A DNA stretch of 64,000 bases, taken from Streptomyces davaonensis JCM 4913 (lineage in GTDB: Bacteria > Actinomycetota > Actinomycetes > Streptomycetales > Streptomycetaceae). This document shows positions 51,460 to 60,038 of the stretch, one piece after another (positions within the stretch are counted from its first letter, which is position 1; each line of letters opens with the position of its first letter). The position numbers were made by a program, and so were the translations under genes. The notes below the pieces were generated by a model. It was not told the origin of the DNA. It did not search any database and worked only from the letters and a program-made list of their open reading frames with translations. The stretch lies in assembly GCF_000349325.1 (NCBI RefSeq), contig NC_020504.1:2080053-2144052 (forward strand), read 5' to 3'.

Positions 51460-52383
51460 TCAGCGCAGAGCGGGCTCATCCAGCGTCAGCGTGCCCGCGT
51501 CGGCGTCCAGTTCGGCCGTCGCTCCGAAGGGGATCGTCAGCCCGTCGGAGCAGTGCCCGAACCCGAACTCCTCCACGACGGGCACCCCGAGCCCGCCGAG
51601 CCGGTCGAGGAGCAGCGGGCCCAGCCGCTCGTACGGGTCGCACTCCTCCCACGAGCCGAGCAGCACTCCCCGCACCCCGTCGAGCCAGCCCGCGCGCAGG
51701 AGTTGGGTGAGGTACCGGTCGACGCGGTAGGTCTCCTCCCCCACGTCCTCCAGGCACAGCAGTCCACCCCGCGCGGACGGACGGGCGTCCGGGGTGCCCA
51801 GCTCGGCGGCGAGCAGGCACAGACAGCCACCGAGGGTGACCCCGCGCGCCCGGCCGGATACGACGGTCCGGCCGCGGGAGGCGATCTCGCGGACCGTCTC
51901 CGGGGCGAACAGCGTGGCCCTGAGGTGCTCCTGGGCCGTCGCGCTCTTGATGAAGTCGATGCCCGCCGCCATCGGCCCGTACAGCGTGGCGAGGCCGAGC
52001 CGCTGTGCGAACGCCTCGTGGAGCACGGTGAGGTCGCTGAAGCCCACGAACACCTTCGGACCGGCCGCGCGCATCGCCTCCCAGTCGAGCAGGTCGATCA
52101 TCCGCTGCACGCCGTATCCGCCGCGCGCGCAGAGCACGGCGTCGACGGACGGGTCGCACCAGGCGTTCTGGAGATCGGCGGCCCGGTCGGCGTCCGTCCC
52201 GGCGAGGTAGCCGAACTCGGGGTGCCGGTCGAGCACATGGGGTGCCACGACCGGGTCCAGGCCCCAGCCGCGCAGCACGTCGAGCCCGGCCGCGAGCCGT
52301 TCCTCGGGCACGGGCCCGCTGGTCGCGACGACGGCGACGCGGGCGCCGGGGGCGAGCCGCTGCGGGCGCAGGAGTTGCTTCAC
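51460..52383 (-). CDS. LD-carboxypeptidase, peptidase family S66
   Basis: A 307-residue cytosolic enzyme that removes the terminal D-Ala from murein tetrapeptides. Triad marks are Ser in G-F-S-D-L-T, Glu in L-C-L-E-D-V-G-E-E, and His in F-G-F-G-H-C-S-D-G; the R-G-G-Y-G motif is kept. It can also resemble MccF-type immunity proteins. GTG at 52383 overlaps the stop of the S9 peptidase (GTGA). Last gene of a four-peptidase operon. Confidence 0.9.
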   Translation of the reverse strand: MKQLLRPQRLAPGARVAVVATSGPVPEERLAAGLDVLRGWGLDPVVAPHVLDRHPEFGYLAGTDADRAADLQNAWCDPSVDAVLCARGGYGVQRMIDLLDWEAMRAAGPKVFVGFSDLTVLHEAFAQRLGLATLYGPMAAGIDFIKSATAQEHLRATLFAPETVREIASRGRTVVSGRARGVTLGGCLCLLAAELGTPDARPSARGGLLCLEDVGEETYRVDRYLTQLLRAGWLDGVRGVLLGSWEECDPYERLGPLLLDRLGGLGVPVVEEFGFGHCSDGLTIPFGATAELDADAGTLTLDEPALR

Positions 52384-54365
52384 TTGACGAGCTCCAGGGT
52401 CGGGATGCCGGGCGGGTTCAGGCCGAACACCTGAGCGTAGAGGGACAGCTCCGCCTCCAGGACCCGCACCATCGTCTCCGCGCGGCGGAAGCCGTGCCCC
52501 TCCCCCTCGAAGGCGAGGTAGGCGTGCGGCACCCGCCGTCCCGCCATGCCGGCCAGGAACCGTTCGCACTGCGCGGGCGGGCAGATCACGTCGTCCAGGC
52601 CCTGGAGCAGCAGGAACGGCGCGGTGATCCGCTCGGCGTGCTCGCTCGGCGAGCGTTCCGCGTACCGTCCGGGCACCTCGGCGCGCGGCCCGACCAGGCT
52701 CTCCAGGTACCGCGACTCGAAGTCGTGGGTCTCCCCGTCGGCCCAGGCGGCGAGGTCGAGGATGGGGTAGATGATCGTGCCGCAGGCGTAGACGTCGGTG
52801 GCGGTGAGGGAGGCCGCCGCGGTCCAGCCGCCCGCGCTGCCGCCCCGCACGGCGAGCCGCCGCCGGTCGGCGGTGCCCTCCTCGGCGAGGGCCAGCACGA
52901 CGGCCGCGCAGTCCTCGACGTCGACCACACCCCACTGCTCGCGCAGCCGGTCGCGGTACTCCCGGCCGTACCCGGTGGAGCCGCCGTAGTTGACCTCGGC
53001 GACGCCGATGCCGCGCGAGGTGAAGTAGGCGATCTCCAGGTCCAGGACGAGGGGCGCCCGCCCGGTGGGCCCGCCGTGCGCCCAGACGACGTACGGCGCG
53101 GGCCGGCCGCCGGGGGCGACGCAGCCGGGGTTGTGGGGCGGGTAGACATGCGCGTGGATCTCGCGTCCGGCCGGTCCGGTGAAGGTGCGGATCTGCGGCT
53201 CGGGGTAGTAGGCGGGGTCCACGGGGTCGTCGTGCTCGGCGCCGATGACCCGGGCGCGGCCGGTGCGGGTGTTGAGTTCGATGACCTCGTAGGCGCTGCG
53301 CGGGCTGGCCCCGACGGCGACCACGCGCTCGCCGTGCACCGCGAGGGTGGGCGAGAACTCGGTCCAGGGTCCGGCCGCGTCGACGACCTCGCCTGTCTCG
53401 GGGTCCAGTATCCCGAGCGCGGTGGCGCCCCGGCCGTGCACGACGGCGATCAGTCCTCCCCCACCCTCCGGGCGGGGGGACCCCCATCTCGCTTCGCTCG
53501 CCAGCGGGGCGAACCAGCGGTGGCCGAGCTTCCACAGCGGCCCGCCGAACTCCTCCTCGCGCGGGCACAGCGGAACGCCGTCGCGGTAGAGGTTCCACCA
53601 GCCGGTGCGGTCGCTCGTGTACAGCAGGGAGCCGTCGGCGGCCCAGTCGGCCTGGGCGATGGACTCCTCGGGCCCGCCCGCGACGGTCCGCGCCCCGGAC
53701 AGCCCCTCGCCCACGTCGGCGACCACCAACTCGGTCCCGTCCCACGGCATCCGCGGATGGTCCCAGGCCAGCCACGCCGCCCGCCGCCCGTCCGGCGAGA
53801 GCCGCGGCCCCGTGACGAACCGGTGCGCCCCGTCGCTGAGTTCCCGCACGGCTCCCCGGTCCTCGGCGGCCGACCCGTCCAGCGGTACGGCGGCCACGAC
53901 GCGCCGCACATCGCTCGGCCCGTCCCCCGTGAACTCCTCCAGCACGCACCACACTTCACCGCGGTCGAGCAGGATCCGCGGTTCGGCCCAGCGCAGTCCG
54001 CCGCCCACCTCGGACACCGGAGTGAGCGGGCTCGGCTCGCCGCCTGGCTCGTAGCGGTAGAGCCGCTGGTCGGCGAAGTCGACGAACACCACGAGCGGTT
54101 CGCCGTCGACCAGGGTTCCGGACCACGGGTGACCGCCGTACTCGATGACCCGGCTGCGCACGTTCCACGGCGCCGGCAGTACCGGCTCCTGGGTGCCGTC
54201 GGCGCGACGGCGGACCAGGGTGCGGCGGCCGCCCTCGGTGGGGCGCGGCTCGGTCCACCACACCTCGTCCCCGACGAAGCCCACGTACTCGGGGTGCCCG
54301 TCGTGCGCGGCGGCGAGGGCCGCGTCGATGGGCGAGGGCCAGGAACCGTACGGCAAGGTCTGCAC
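52380..54365 (-). CDS. S9 family prolyl-oligopeptidase-like peptidase
   Basis: A 661-residue enzyme: N-terminal beta-propeller (about 25-380) and a C-terminal alpha/beta hydrolase with the nucleophile Ser510 in G-G-S-A-G-G, Asp in Q-G-L-D-D-V and His in G-E-G-H-G-F. It cleaves short peptides (acylaminoacyl or dipeptidyl type). GTG at 54365 is chosen because GGGGG lies 5 bases before it and the gap to the M20 stop is only 17 bases; a longer frame runs back into the M20 gene in another frame. A dispersed repeat is embedded in its propeller. Confidence 0.88.
   Translation of the reverse strand: MQTLPYGSWPSPIDAALAAAHDGHPEYVGFVGDEVWWTEPRPTEGGRRTLVRRRADGTQEPVLPAPWNVRSRVIEYGGHPWSGTLVDGEPLVVFVDFADQRLYRYEPGGEPSPLTPVSEVGGGLRWAEPRILLDRGEVWCVLEEFTGDGPSDVRRVVAAVPLDGSAAEDRGAVRELSDGAHRFVTGPRLSPDGRRAAWLAWDHPRMPWDGTELVVADVGEGLSGARTVAGGPEESIAQADWAADGSLLYTSDRTGWWNLYRDGVPLCPREEEFGGPLWKLGHRWFAPLASEARWGSPRPEGGGGLIAVVHGRGATALGILDPETGEVVDAAGPWTEFSPTLAVHGERVVAVGASPRSAYEVIELNTRTGRARVIGAEHDDPVDPAYYPEPQIRTFTGPAGREIHAHVYPPHNPGCVAPGGRPAPYVVWAHGGPTGRAPLVLDLEIAYFTSRGIGVAEVNYGGSTGYGREYRDRLREQWGVVDVEDCAAVVLALAEEGTADRRRLAVRGGSAGGWTAAASLTATDVYACGTIIYPILDLAAWADGETHDFESRYLESLVGPRAEVPGRYAERSPSEHAERITAPFLLLQGLDDVICPPAQCERFLAGMAGRRVPHAYLAFEGEGHGFRRAETMVRVLEAELSLYAQVFGLNPPGIPTLELVK
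53455..53507. repeat. Streptomyces-type small dispersed repeat inside the S9 gene
   Basis: A C-rich/G-rich stretch (C-rich arm, GGGCGGGGGGACCCCCAT, then CTCGCTTCGCTCG) resembles the roughly 50-base repeat I recall from many Streptomyces intergenic and gene regions. Here it lies in frame and codes for a loop read as A-S-E-A-R-W-G-S-P-R-P-E-G-G-G-G in the propeller. Homology to the genomic repeat is from memory. Confidence 0.5.
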
Positions 54366-54382
54366 GTTCTCCCCCAACTCCG

Positions 54383-55687
54383 CTACGCCGTCCGCAGGAA
54401 GCGGTCCAGGACCCGGACCCCGAAGTGCAGGGCCTCGACGGGGACGCGCTCGTCGACCCCGTGGAAGAGGGCCTGGTAGTCGAAGCCCTCCGGGAGCTTC
54501 AGCGGCGCGAACCCGTACCCGGTGATGCCGAGCCGCGAGAACTGCTTGGCGTCGGTGCCGCCGGACATGCAGTACGGCACGACATGCCCCCGCGGCGCGA
54601 ACTCCTCGACGGCGGCTCGCATCTTCGCGTACGTCGGTGAGTCGACCGGCGCCTGGAGGGCGACCTCGCGGTGGTGGAACTCCCACTCCACGTCGGGCCC
54701 GGTGAGCCGGTCGAGGGTCGTACGGAACTCGTCCTCGCCGCCCGGCAGATAGCGCCCGTCCACATACGCGACGGCCTCGCCCGGGATGACGTTCACCTTG
54801 TAACCGGCGTCCAGCATCGTCGGGTTGGCGCTGTTGCGGACGGTGGCCTCGACCAGGGACGCCGCCGGGCCGAGCTTCTTCAGCAGCGCGTCCACATCGT
54901 CCAGGTCGGGTGCGATGCCGTACACGGCGGCGAGTTCGGTGAGGGCGGCGCGCACGGTCGGGGTCAGCCGGAGCGGCCACTCGTGGGCGCCGATCCGGGC
55001 GATGGCGGCGGACAGCCGGGTGACCGCGTTCTCCCGGTTGACCTTGGAGCCGTGTCCGGCCCGGCCGCGCGCGGTGAGCTTCAGCCAGCCGGTGCCCCGC
55101 TCCCCCGCGGCGATGGGGTACAGCTCCCGTCCGCTGCCGTCGTGGAAGGTGAACGCCCCGGACTCGCTGACGCCCTCGGTGCAGCCCTCGAACAGCGCGG
55201 CGTGCTGATCGGCGAGGAACCCGGAGCCGTCCTCGGCGCTGGCCTCCTCGTCGGCGGTGAACGCGATCACGACGTCCCGCCGGGGCCGTACGCCCTCACG
55301 GGCCCAGGAGCGGACGACGGCGAGGATCATCGCGTCCATGTTCTTCATGTCGACGGCCCCGCGCCCCCACACGACCCCGTCGCGGAGCTCCCCGGAGAAC
55401 GGGTGCACGGTCCAGTCCCGCGCCTCGGCGGGCACCACGTCCAGGTGACCGTGCAGCAGCAACGCGTCCGCCGACGGGTCGCTGCCCTCGATCCGCGCGA
55501 CGACATTGGTCCGGCCCTTGGTGCGCTCCAGCAGGGTCGGCTCGATCCCCGCCTCGGCCAGCCGGGCGGCGGCGTACTCGGCGGCGGGCCGCTCCTGGCA
55601 GTCGCCCCCGCCCCGGTTGGTGGTGTCGATACGGATCAGCTCGGACGTGAACGTCACGACCTCGTCCAGTGCCTGCCGGTCAGCCAT
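54383..55687 (-). CDS. M20 family zinc peptidase
   Basis: A 434-residue dimetal aminoacylase/dipeptidase-type enzyme. Metal ligands are seen in L-L-H-G-H-L-D-V-V-P (His), G-R-G-A-V-D-M-K (bridging Asp) and T-A-D-E-E-A-S (catalytic Glu and ligand). The dimerisation domain contains R-A-G-H-G-S-K. ATG at 55687 has GGAGGAG before it and overlaps the end of the M55 gene by 8 bases. It likely degrades di- or tripeptides released by its operon partners. Confidence 0.93.
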   Translation of the reverse strand: MADRQALDEVVTFTSELIRIDTTNRGGGDCQERPAAEYAAARLAEAGIEPTLLERTKGRTNVVARIEGSDPSADALLLHGHLDVVPAEARDWTVHPFSGELRDGVVWGRGAVDMKNMDAMILAVVRSWAREGVRPRRDVVIAFTADEEASAEDGSGFLADQHAALFEGCTEGVSESGAFTFHDGSGRELYPIAAGERGTGWLKLTARGRAGHGSKVNRENAVTRLSAAIARIGAHEWPLRLTPTVRAALTELAAVYGIAPDLDDVDALLKKLGPAASLVEATVRNSANPTMLDAGYKVNVIPGEAVAYVDGRYLPGGEDEFRTTLDRLTGPDVEWEFHHREVALQAPVDSPTYAKMRAAVEEFAPRGHVVPYCMSGGTDAKQFSRLGITGYGFAPLKLPEGFDYQALFHGVDERVPVEALHFGVRVLDRFLRTA

Positions 55688-56513
55688 ACTGCTCCTCCAC
55701 CGCCGCCGAGACGATCGTGGTGACCGCCTTGAAGGTCCGGATCCCCTCGTACATGGTCCCGCTGGTGTACGCCACCTTCCGCTCCCCGATCCGCTCCACC
55801 CCGGGCACGACGGTCGCGGCCATCGACAGATGCTCGGCGTCGAACTCCACGGCGACGGTGAACGGCCCGCCCCGCACCGGCTCATGACGGACCGCCAGCG
55901 CGGCGGCCTCCTTGGCGGCGGCCCGGATGTCGGCGAAGGTCCGGTTGGGGGTTCGGCAGACGGCGGCGTACCGCGAGACATGGTCCTTGACGGCGACCTT
56001 CGGCGCCTCGGGCGCGTACCCGAGCGCGTCCTCGCAGGCCACGTCGTCCCCGGTGACCAGCACGACGGGCACCCCGTACTCGGCCACGACATGGGCGTTG
56101 AGCAGCCCCTCGCTGGCCCGTACGTCGTTCACCCACACCCCGGTGATGGAGTTGGCCAAGTAGGTGTGGGCGAGGACGCCCTCCATGCCTGCGCCCGCGT
56201 GATAGCCGACGAAGGCGATGCCGTCGACGTCGCCGTGCTGCACGCCTTCCACCATGGACAGGGACTTGTGCCGCCCGGTGAGCATCTCGGCCCGCTCGTC
56301 GAGGCGTTCGAGGAGGAGGTTGCGCATGGTCCAGTGCGCCTCGTTGATCAGGACCTCGTCGGCGCCGCCGTCGTAGAACCCCAGGACGGCGGCGTTGACG
56401 TCCGAGGTGAACATCGACCGGCAGCGCTCCCACTGCGGAGTGCCCGGCAGCACGTCGGCCGGCCAGGTCACCCCGGTGGCGCCCTCCATGTCGGCGCTGA
56501 TGAGGATCTTCAT
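55680..56513 (-). CDS. M55 family D-aminopeptidase (DppA-like)
   Basis: A 277-residue zinc peptidase removing N-terminal D-amino acids from short peptides. The S-x-D-x-E-G motif is S-A-D-M-E-G (6-11, Asp8 and Glu10), and His60 and His105 match the DppA zinc ligands I recall (His60, His104). The length matches DppA. ATG at 56513. First gene of the peptidase operon, 48 bases from the iron-regulated gene's stop on the same strand, so a separate promoter is not obvious. Confidence 0.92.
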   Translation of the reverse strand: MKILISADMEGATGVTWPADVLPGTPQWERCRSMFTSDVNAAVLGFYDGGADEVLINEAHWTMRNLLLERLDERAEMLTGRHKSLSMVEGVQHGDVDGIAFVGYHAGAGMEGVLAHTYLANSITGVWVNDVRASEGLLNAHVVAEYGVPVVLVTGDDVACEDALGYAPEAPKVAVKDHVSRYAAVCRTPNRTFADIRAAAKEAAALAVRHEPVRGGPFTVAVEFDAEHLSMAATVVPGVERIGERKVAYTSGTMYEGIRTFKAVTTIVSAAVEEQYG

Positions 56514-56560
56514 GACCTGTCACGGTACGCGCCGGGAGCGGGCCCGGCCAGGAAGCGTCG

Positions 56561-57598
56561 TCAGGTCTTGTGCAGGCGGTCCACCAGGAGGTCGATGACG
56601 AGGGGGGTGCGCGGGCCGTAGCCGAGCAGGACGCCGTCCTCCAGGTCGACGACTCGGCGGTTCATGCCCGCCGGGGTCTGGGCGATTCCGGGTATCCGGA
56701 CCAGGCCGTCGATGCCGCCGACGGATTCGAGTCCCTTGGTCATCATGAGGATGACGTCGGGCTGGGCGCGGACCAGGGCCTCGCTGGTGATGGGCGTGAA
56801 CGGCTTGTCGAACCCGGCCTCCTTGCCCGCGTCGACGGCCCCCGCGGCCTCGACGAGGGAGTCGGCGCCCGAGCCCTTGCCGCCGATCAGATAGACGGCC
56901 GCGCTGCCGCGCATGTAGAGGAAGGCGACCTTGGGCCTGCTGCCCTCGGGCACGGCGGCGCGGGCGGCGGCTAGTTCGTCGCTCATCCGCACGTTCAGCG
57001 CCTGGCCCGCGTCGGGGACGCCGAGGGCCTCGGCGATGCGGGTGGTCCGGGTGGTGACGTCGGCCAGTTCCGTCGCCGGGTCGAGGACGACGACGGGCAC
57101 CCCGGCGTCCCGGATCTGTTCGATGGCCTCGCCGGGGCCGGTGTCGGTGTCGGCGAGCACGACTGTCGGCTTCAGCGACAGCACGCTCTCCGCGCTGACG
57201 TCGTGCGCCTTGGTGACCTGCGGGAGGTCCTCGGCCTCGGCGAAGGTGGCGGTGATGTCCCGGCCCACGACGCGGTCGCCGAGTCCCAGGGTGAACACGA
57301 TCTCCGCGACCCCGCCGTTGAGCGGCAGGATGCGGGAGGCGTCCTCGACGGTCACCTTCCGCCCGTCGGAGGAGTCGACGGTGACGGGCAGTTCCGGGGT
57401 GGGCGGCTCGCCCTCCAGGGGGACGAGGGTGTTCTTCGCGAGCTGCTTCTCGGCGGCCGCGGCACGCTCGCTCGCGGAGGCGGGCGAGGCGTCCGACCCG
57501 CCGGACACCGAGGTGCCGCCCCCGCAGGCGCCGGTGAGCAGTGCCACGGCGAGCACCACAGGCAGGCCGAGCCGACGTGCCCTTCCGGTCAATTTCAT
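56561..57598 (-). CDS. HmuT-like haem/siderophore substrate-binding lipoprotein
   Basis: A 345-residue ABC-type binding lipoprotein. The lipobox L-T-G-A-C puts lipid on Cys25. The binding-protein fold of the FecB/BtuF/HmuT type shows R-I-L-P-L-N-G-G-V-A-E-I-V and L-K-P-T-V-V-L-A-D. The best match in pattern is haemin-binding HmuT. No permease or ATPase gene lies beside it, so its transporter is elsewhere. ATG at 57598 follows GGAGGGG. A perfect iron box is 46 bases upstream and shared with the divergent gene. Confidence 0.88.
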   Translation of the reverse strand: MKLTGRARRLGLPVVLAVALLTGACGGGTSVSGGSDASPASASERAAAAEKQLAKNTLVPLEGEPPTPELPVTVDSSDGRKVTVEDASRILPLNGGVAEIVFTLGLGDRVVGRDITATFAEAEDLPQVTKAHDVSAESVLSLKPTVVLADTDTGPGEAIEQIRDAGVPVVVLDPATELADVTTRTTRIAEALGVPDAGQALNVRMSDELAAARAAVPEGSRPKVAFLYMRGSAAVYLIGGKGSGADSLVEAAGAVDAGKEAGFDKPFTPITSEALVRAQPDVILMMTKGLESVGGIDGLVRIPGIAQTPAGMNRRVVDLEDGVLLGYGPRTPLVIDLLVDRLHKT

Positions 57599-57643
57599 CG
57601 CTGTCCCCTCCGGACCCTCGGTTCACCACAGTTGAGCAATGAC

Positions 57644-57662
57644 TTAGGTTAGCCTTACCTTA
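57644..57662. promoter_or_regulatory. Iron box (DmdR/IdeR) between divergent haem-uptake genes
   Basis: TTAGGTTAGCCTTACCTTA matches the 19-base consensus TWAGGTWAGSCTWACCTWA at every position. It lies 46 bases before the HmuT-like start and 24 bases before the divergent GTG. A TTGAGC (57632-57637) with TACCTT (57656-57661) could be the plus-strand promoter, overlapping the box. The iron-loaded repressor would block both directions. Confidence 0.92.
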
Positions 57663-57685
57663 TTATCTCGTGGTGGGGGTGTGCC

Positions 57686-58465
57686 GTGGCATTACCAAGT
57701 GGCCTGCGTGGCAAGAGAGTTGGCCGTACGGCCGTACTGGCGGCCTCGATCGCCGTCCTTGCGTCGGCCGTTCCGGCGTCCGCCGCGGGCGGCTCGGCGA
57801 GCGGTCCCGAGGGCCAGAAACTCACCGTGTCGAAGTCCTCCGGCCTCGACCCGGAGGGCGAGACGGTGACCGTCACCGGCTCCGGCTACAACACCGAGAA
57901 GGGCATCTACGTCGCCTTCTGCGTCGACAACGGCGCCGGGAGGACGCCGACGCCCTGCGTGGGCGGCGTCGACATGTCCGGGGAATCCGGCGCGTCGGTG
58001 TGGGTGTCCTCCCATCCGCCGTCCTACGGCGAGGGTCTGGCGAAGCCGTACGAAGGCAGCGGGCACAAGGGCTCGTTCAGCGTGAAGGTGAAGGTGCGGG
58101 CGAAGGACGCCAACACCGACTGCACCAAGTCGGGTGTGACCTGCGCCGTGATCACCCGTAACGACCACACGCGGGGCGGCGACCAGAGCCAGACGGTACG
58201 GATCCCGGTGAGCTTCGGCGGCACGGGCGGCGACAACACCGGGGCGGGCAGCGGCAGTACGCCGTCGAGCACTCCGAGCGCCTCGGCGCCCGCGACCACC
58301 ACCGCCGATTCCGGCCCCGGCGACACCGGCGCGGAGGAGCCGAAGGGCCCGCTGGCCAGCACCGGTTCCGTCGCGCTGCCTGCCGGACTGACCGCGGTGG
58401 CGCTGGTCGGGGCCGGTACCTGGACCTGGCTCTGGGCGCGTCGGCGCCGGGCGGGCGCGCGCTGA
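57686..58465 (+). CDS. Iron-regulated LAXTG-anchored protein with one neocarzinostatin-like module
   Basis: A 259-residue surface protein. The signal peptide ends near A-S-A-A (34). The module (about 41-180) has V-T-V-T-G-S-G-Y, K-G-I-Y-V-A-F-C, P-T-P-C-V-G-G, a second Cys pair and I-T-R-N-D-H, then P-V-S-F; the four Cys are placed as in the neocarzinostatin fold. A Ser/Thr/Pro stalk leads to L-A-S-T-G (223-227), a helix and a W-A-R-R-R-R tail, the sortase-E signal. GTG at 57686 has a G-run before it. The third codon (57692-57694) is TTA. Confidence 0.87.
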   Translation: MALPSGLRGKRVGRTAVLAASIAVLASAVPASAAGGSASGPEGQKLTVSKSSGLDPEGETVTVTGSGYNTEKGIYVAFCVDNGAGRTPTPCVGGVDMSGESGASVWVSSHPPSYGEGLAKPYEGSGHKGSFSVKVKVRAKDANTDCTKSGVTCAVITRNDHTRGGDQSQTVRIPVSFGGTGGDNTGAGSGSTPSSTPSASAPATTTADSGPGDTGAEEPKGPLASTGSVALPAGLTAVALVGAGTWTWLWARRRRAGAR

Positions 58466-58502
58466 CGGCCCCTGATTCCCGCAATCCCCAGGAGACTTGA
58501 CG

Positions 58503-59369
58503 ATGACGAAGAGACCCGGTGCCGCCGTGGTCGCGGGCGGCGCGCTGCTGGCCCTGCTGGGGCAGGGCACCGCGGCGGCACAGGAGACGGCGGTGTCCGG
58601 CGGCCATGTCAGCTGGACGCTCGACGCGGGAGAGCTGACCCTCGGGGGTTCGGCGCGCCCGGCCTGGCTGCCGGCCACCAGCGGCTCGGCCGATCCCGAA
58701 ACCGGCGGCATGGACCTGGAGTTGGGCGGTACGGCCCGGCTCGCGCCGACCTCCGACACGGTGCCGCCGCTGATCCTGGCGGACCTGCGCCTGCGCCTGG
58801 ACGGCGACTCGGGAGCGCTGCGCACCCGTACGGCCTTCAATGGCGAGGCGCGTGAACTCGCCCTGGCCGAGGTGAGACCCGGCGACACCACGGTCCGGAC
58901 CGGCGGGGTGACCTGGACCGGACTGACCGTCTTGCTCACCGACGAGGGCGCGGCGTTGCTCTCCCGGTGGAGCGGGCAGGAGTTCGCCCCGGGATCCCCC
59001 CTCGGCCGGTTCGACGTGACGGTGGGCACCGGAGCGGAGACGGAGGCGGCCGACGCCCCGCACCCGACGCCACCGGCGGCACCTCCCCCGGTCGCCACAC
59101 CCGCCCAAGTCACCCTGAGTGCCCCCGAGTTGTCCGCGGGCTCCCGACAGACCGTCACCGGTGAGGGATTCGAGCCCGGTGAGGTGCTGCTCGTCGCGAT
59201 CGACAAGGACACCCGGTACCAGGTGACGGCCGACGAACAGGGCCGTTTCTCCCGCGAGTTCCCGGTGTACGCCACCGCCGCCGAGGGCGAGCACACGGTG
59301 GAGCTGTACGGCGTCTCCGGCGAGCCCCGCGCCGCCGCGGGCTTCGGCGTGCGGGCGAGCAAGTCCTGA
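58503..59369 (+). CDS. HtaA-domain secreted haem-binding protein
   Basis: A 288-residue secreted protein. A signal peptide (about 1-25) is followed by an HtaA domain (about 30-180) with G-H-V-S-W-T-L-D and a conserved W-x-L-T-V-L-L-T-D-E-G-A-A segment; HtaA domains of Corynebacterium bind haem through Tyr/His residues. A C-terminal Ig/IPT-like domain (about 195-288) follows. No LAXTG or lipobox is seen. ATG at 58503 has GGAG before it; TTG at 58497 is possible. It follows the anchored gene by 37 bases, probably on the same transcript. Confidence 0.85.
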   Translation: MTKRPGAAVVAGGALLALLGQGTAAAQETAVSGGHVSWTLDAGELTLGGSARPAWLPATSGSADPETGGMDLELGGTARLAPTSDTVPPLILADLRLRLDGDSGALRTRTAFNGEARELALAEVRPGDTTVRTGGVTWTGLTVLLTDEGAALLSRWSGQEFAPGSPLGRFDVTVGTGAETEAADAPHPTPPAAPPPVATPAQVTLSAPELSAGSRQTVTGEGFEPGEVLLVAIDKDTRYQVTADEQGRFSREFPVYATAAEGEHTVELYGVSGEPRAAAGFGVRASKS

Positions 59370-59390
59370 TCCCGTGCAGCCCTGATCCCG

Positions 59391-59433
59391 TTGACAACCA
59401 ACATCAACCGATACTTAGGTTAGCCTTACCTAA
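59391..59433 (+). promoter_or_regulatory. Second iron-box promoter
   Basis: TTGACA (59391-59396) and an AT-rich -10 region run into TTAGGTTAGCCTTACCTAA (59415-59433), again a perfect match to the DmdR/IdeR consensus and nearly a full palindrome (ACTTAGGT...ACCTAAGT). It lies 32 bases before ATG 59465. The box overlaps the -10 region, so repression by iron-loaded regulator is expected. Confidence 0.92.
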
Positions 59434-59464
59434 GTAACTCCCCGCTCTCCAAGAAGGGTTCCCG

Positions 59465-59995
59465 ATGAGAGTCGTTCCTGCCGCCGCCCGCGCGGGCCTC
59501 GCCGTCGCCGCCTCCGCCGCCCTCACCCTGGGCCTGGCGACCTCGGCGTCCGCCGCCACCTCGACCCGCACGATCGTGGACGGCTCCACCACCTACAACC
59601 TCTCGGTGACCGCCCCGAACACCACGTCGGCGGCCGGCCAGGTCATCAACGTCACCGGCTCCGGCTTCAACCCGGGCCAGGGCATCTACGTCGGCCTGTG
59701 CGTCGTCGAGGGCGCCCCGGGCGCCGCCAAGCCCACCCCGTGTCTGGGCGGCCAGGACGAGAGCGGCTCCACCGGCGCCTCGCACTGGGTCAACAACGTC
59801 TTCGGCGGCATGTTCGCCAACAGCTCCAAGTTCGGCACCGGCGGCACCTTCAACGTGAACATCTTCGTCAAGGCCACCCTCGACGACGGCAGCGTCTGCG
59901 GCCAGGACGTCGACTGCGCGATCGTCACGCGCGCCGACCACTTCGACAGCAATGACCGCAAGTACGACGTGCACGTCCCGATCACCTTCCAGTAG
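59465..59995 (+). CDS. Small secreted neocarzinostatin-like protein
   Basis: A 176-residue secreted protein with a signal peptide (about 1-30) and one module of the same kind as its neighbours: I-N-V-T-G-S-G-F, G-I-Y-V-G-L-C, P-T-P-C-L-G-G-Q-D, C-G-Q-D-V-D-C, V-T-R-A-D-H and the end V-P-I-T-F-Q. There is no anchor, so it would be free outside the cell. ATG at 59465 has AAGAAGGG. It is expressed from the second iron box and followed 43 bases on by the large anchored protein. Confidence 0.88.
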   Translation: MRVVPAAARAGLAVAASAALTLGLATSASAATSTRTIVDGSTTYNLSVTAPNTTSAAGQVINVTGSGFNPGQGIYVGLCVVEGAPGAAKPTPCLGGQDESGSTGASHWVNNVFGGMFANSSKFGTGGTFNVNIFVKATLDDGSVCGQDVDCAIVTRADHFDSNDRKYDVHVPITFQ

Positions 59996-60038
59996 GCACC
60001 CAGACAGGCCGGGCGCACTCGACAAGTGAGGAACTCCG

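Noticed and set aside
52380..54980. An 866-residue S9 peptidase
   Set aside because: The first 200 residues are the M20 gene in another frame; the propeller begins after GTG 54365.
58503..59369. Neocarzinostatin-like module in the HtaA protein
   Set aside because: It lacks the Cys pairs and the TRxDH motif; its two domains are HtaA and an Ig/IPT-type fold.
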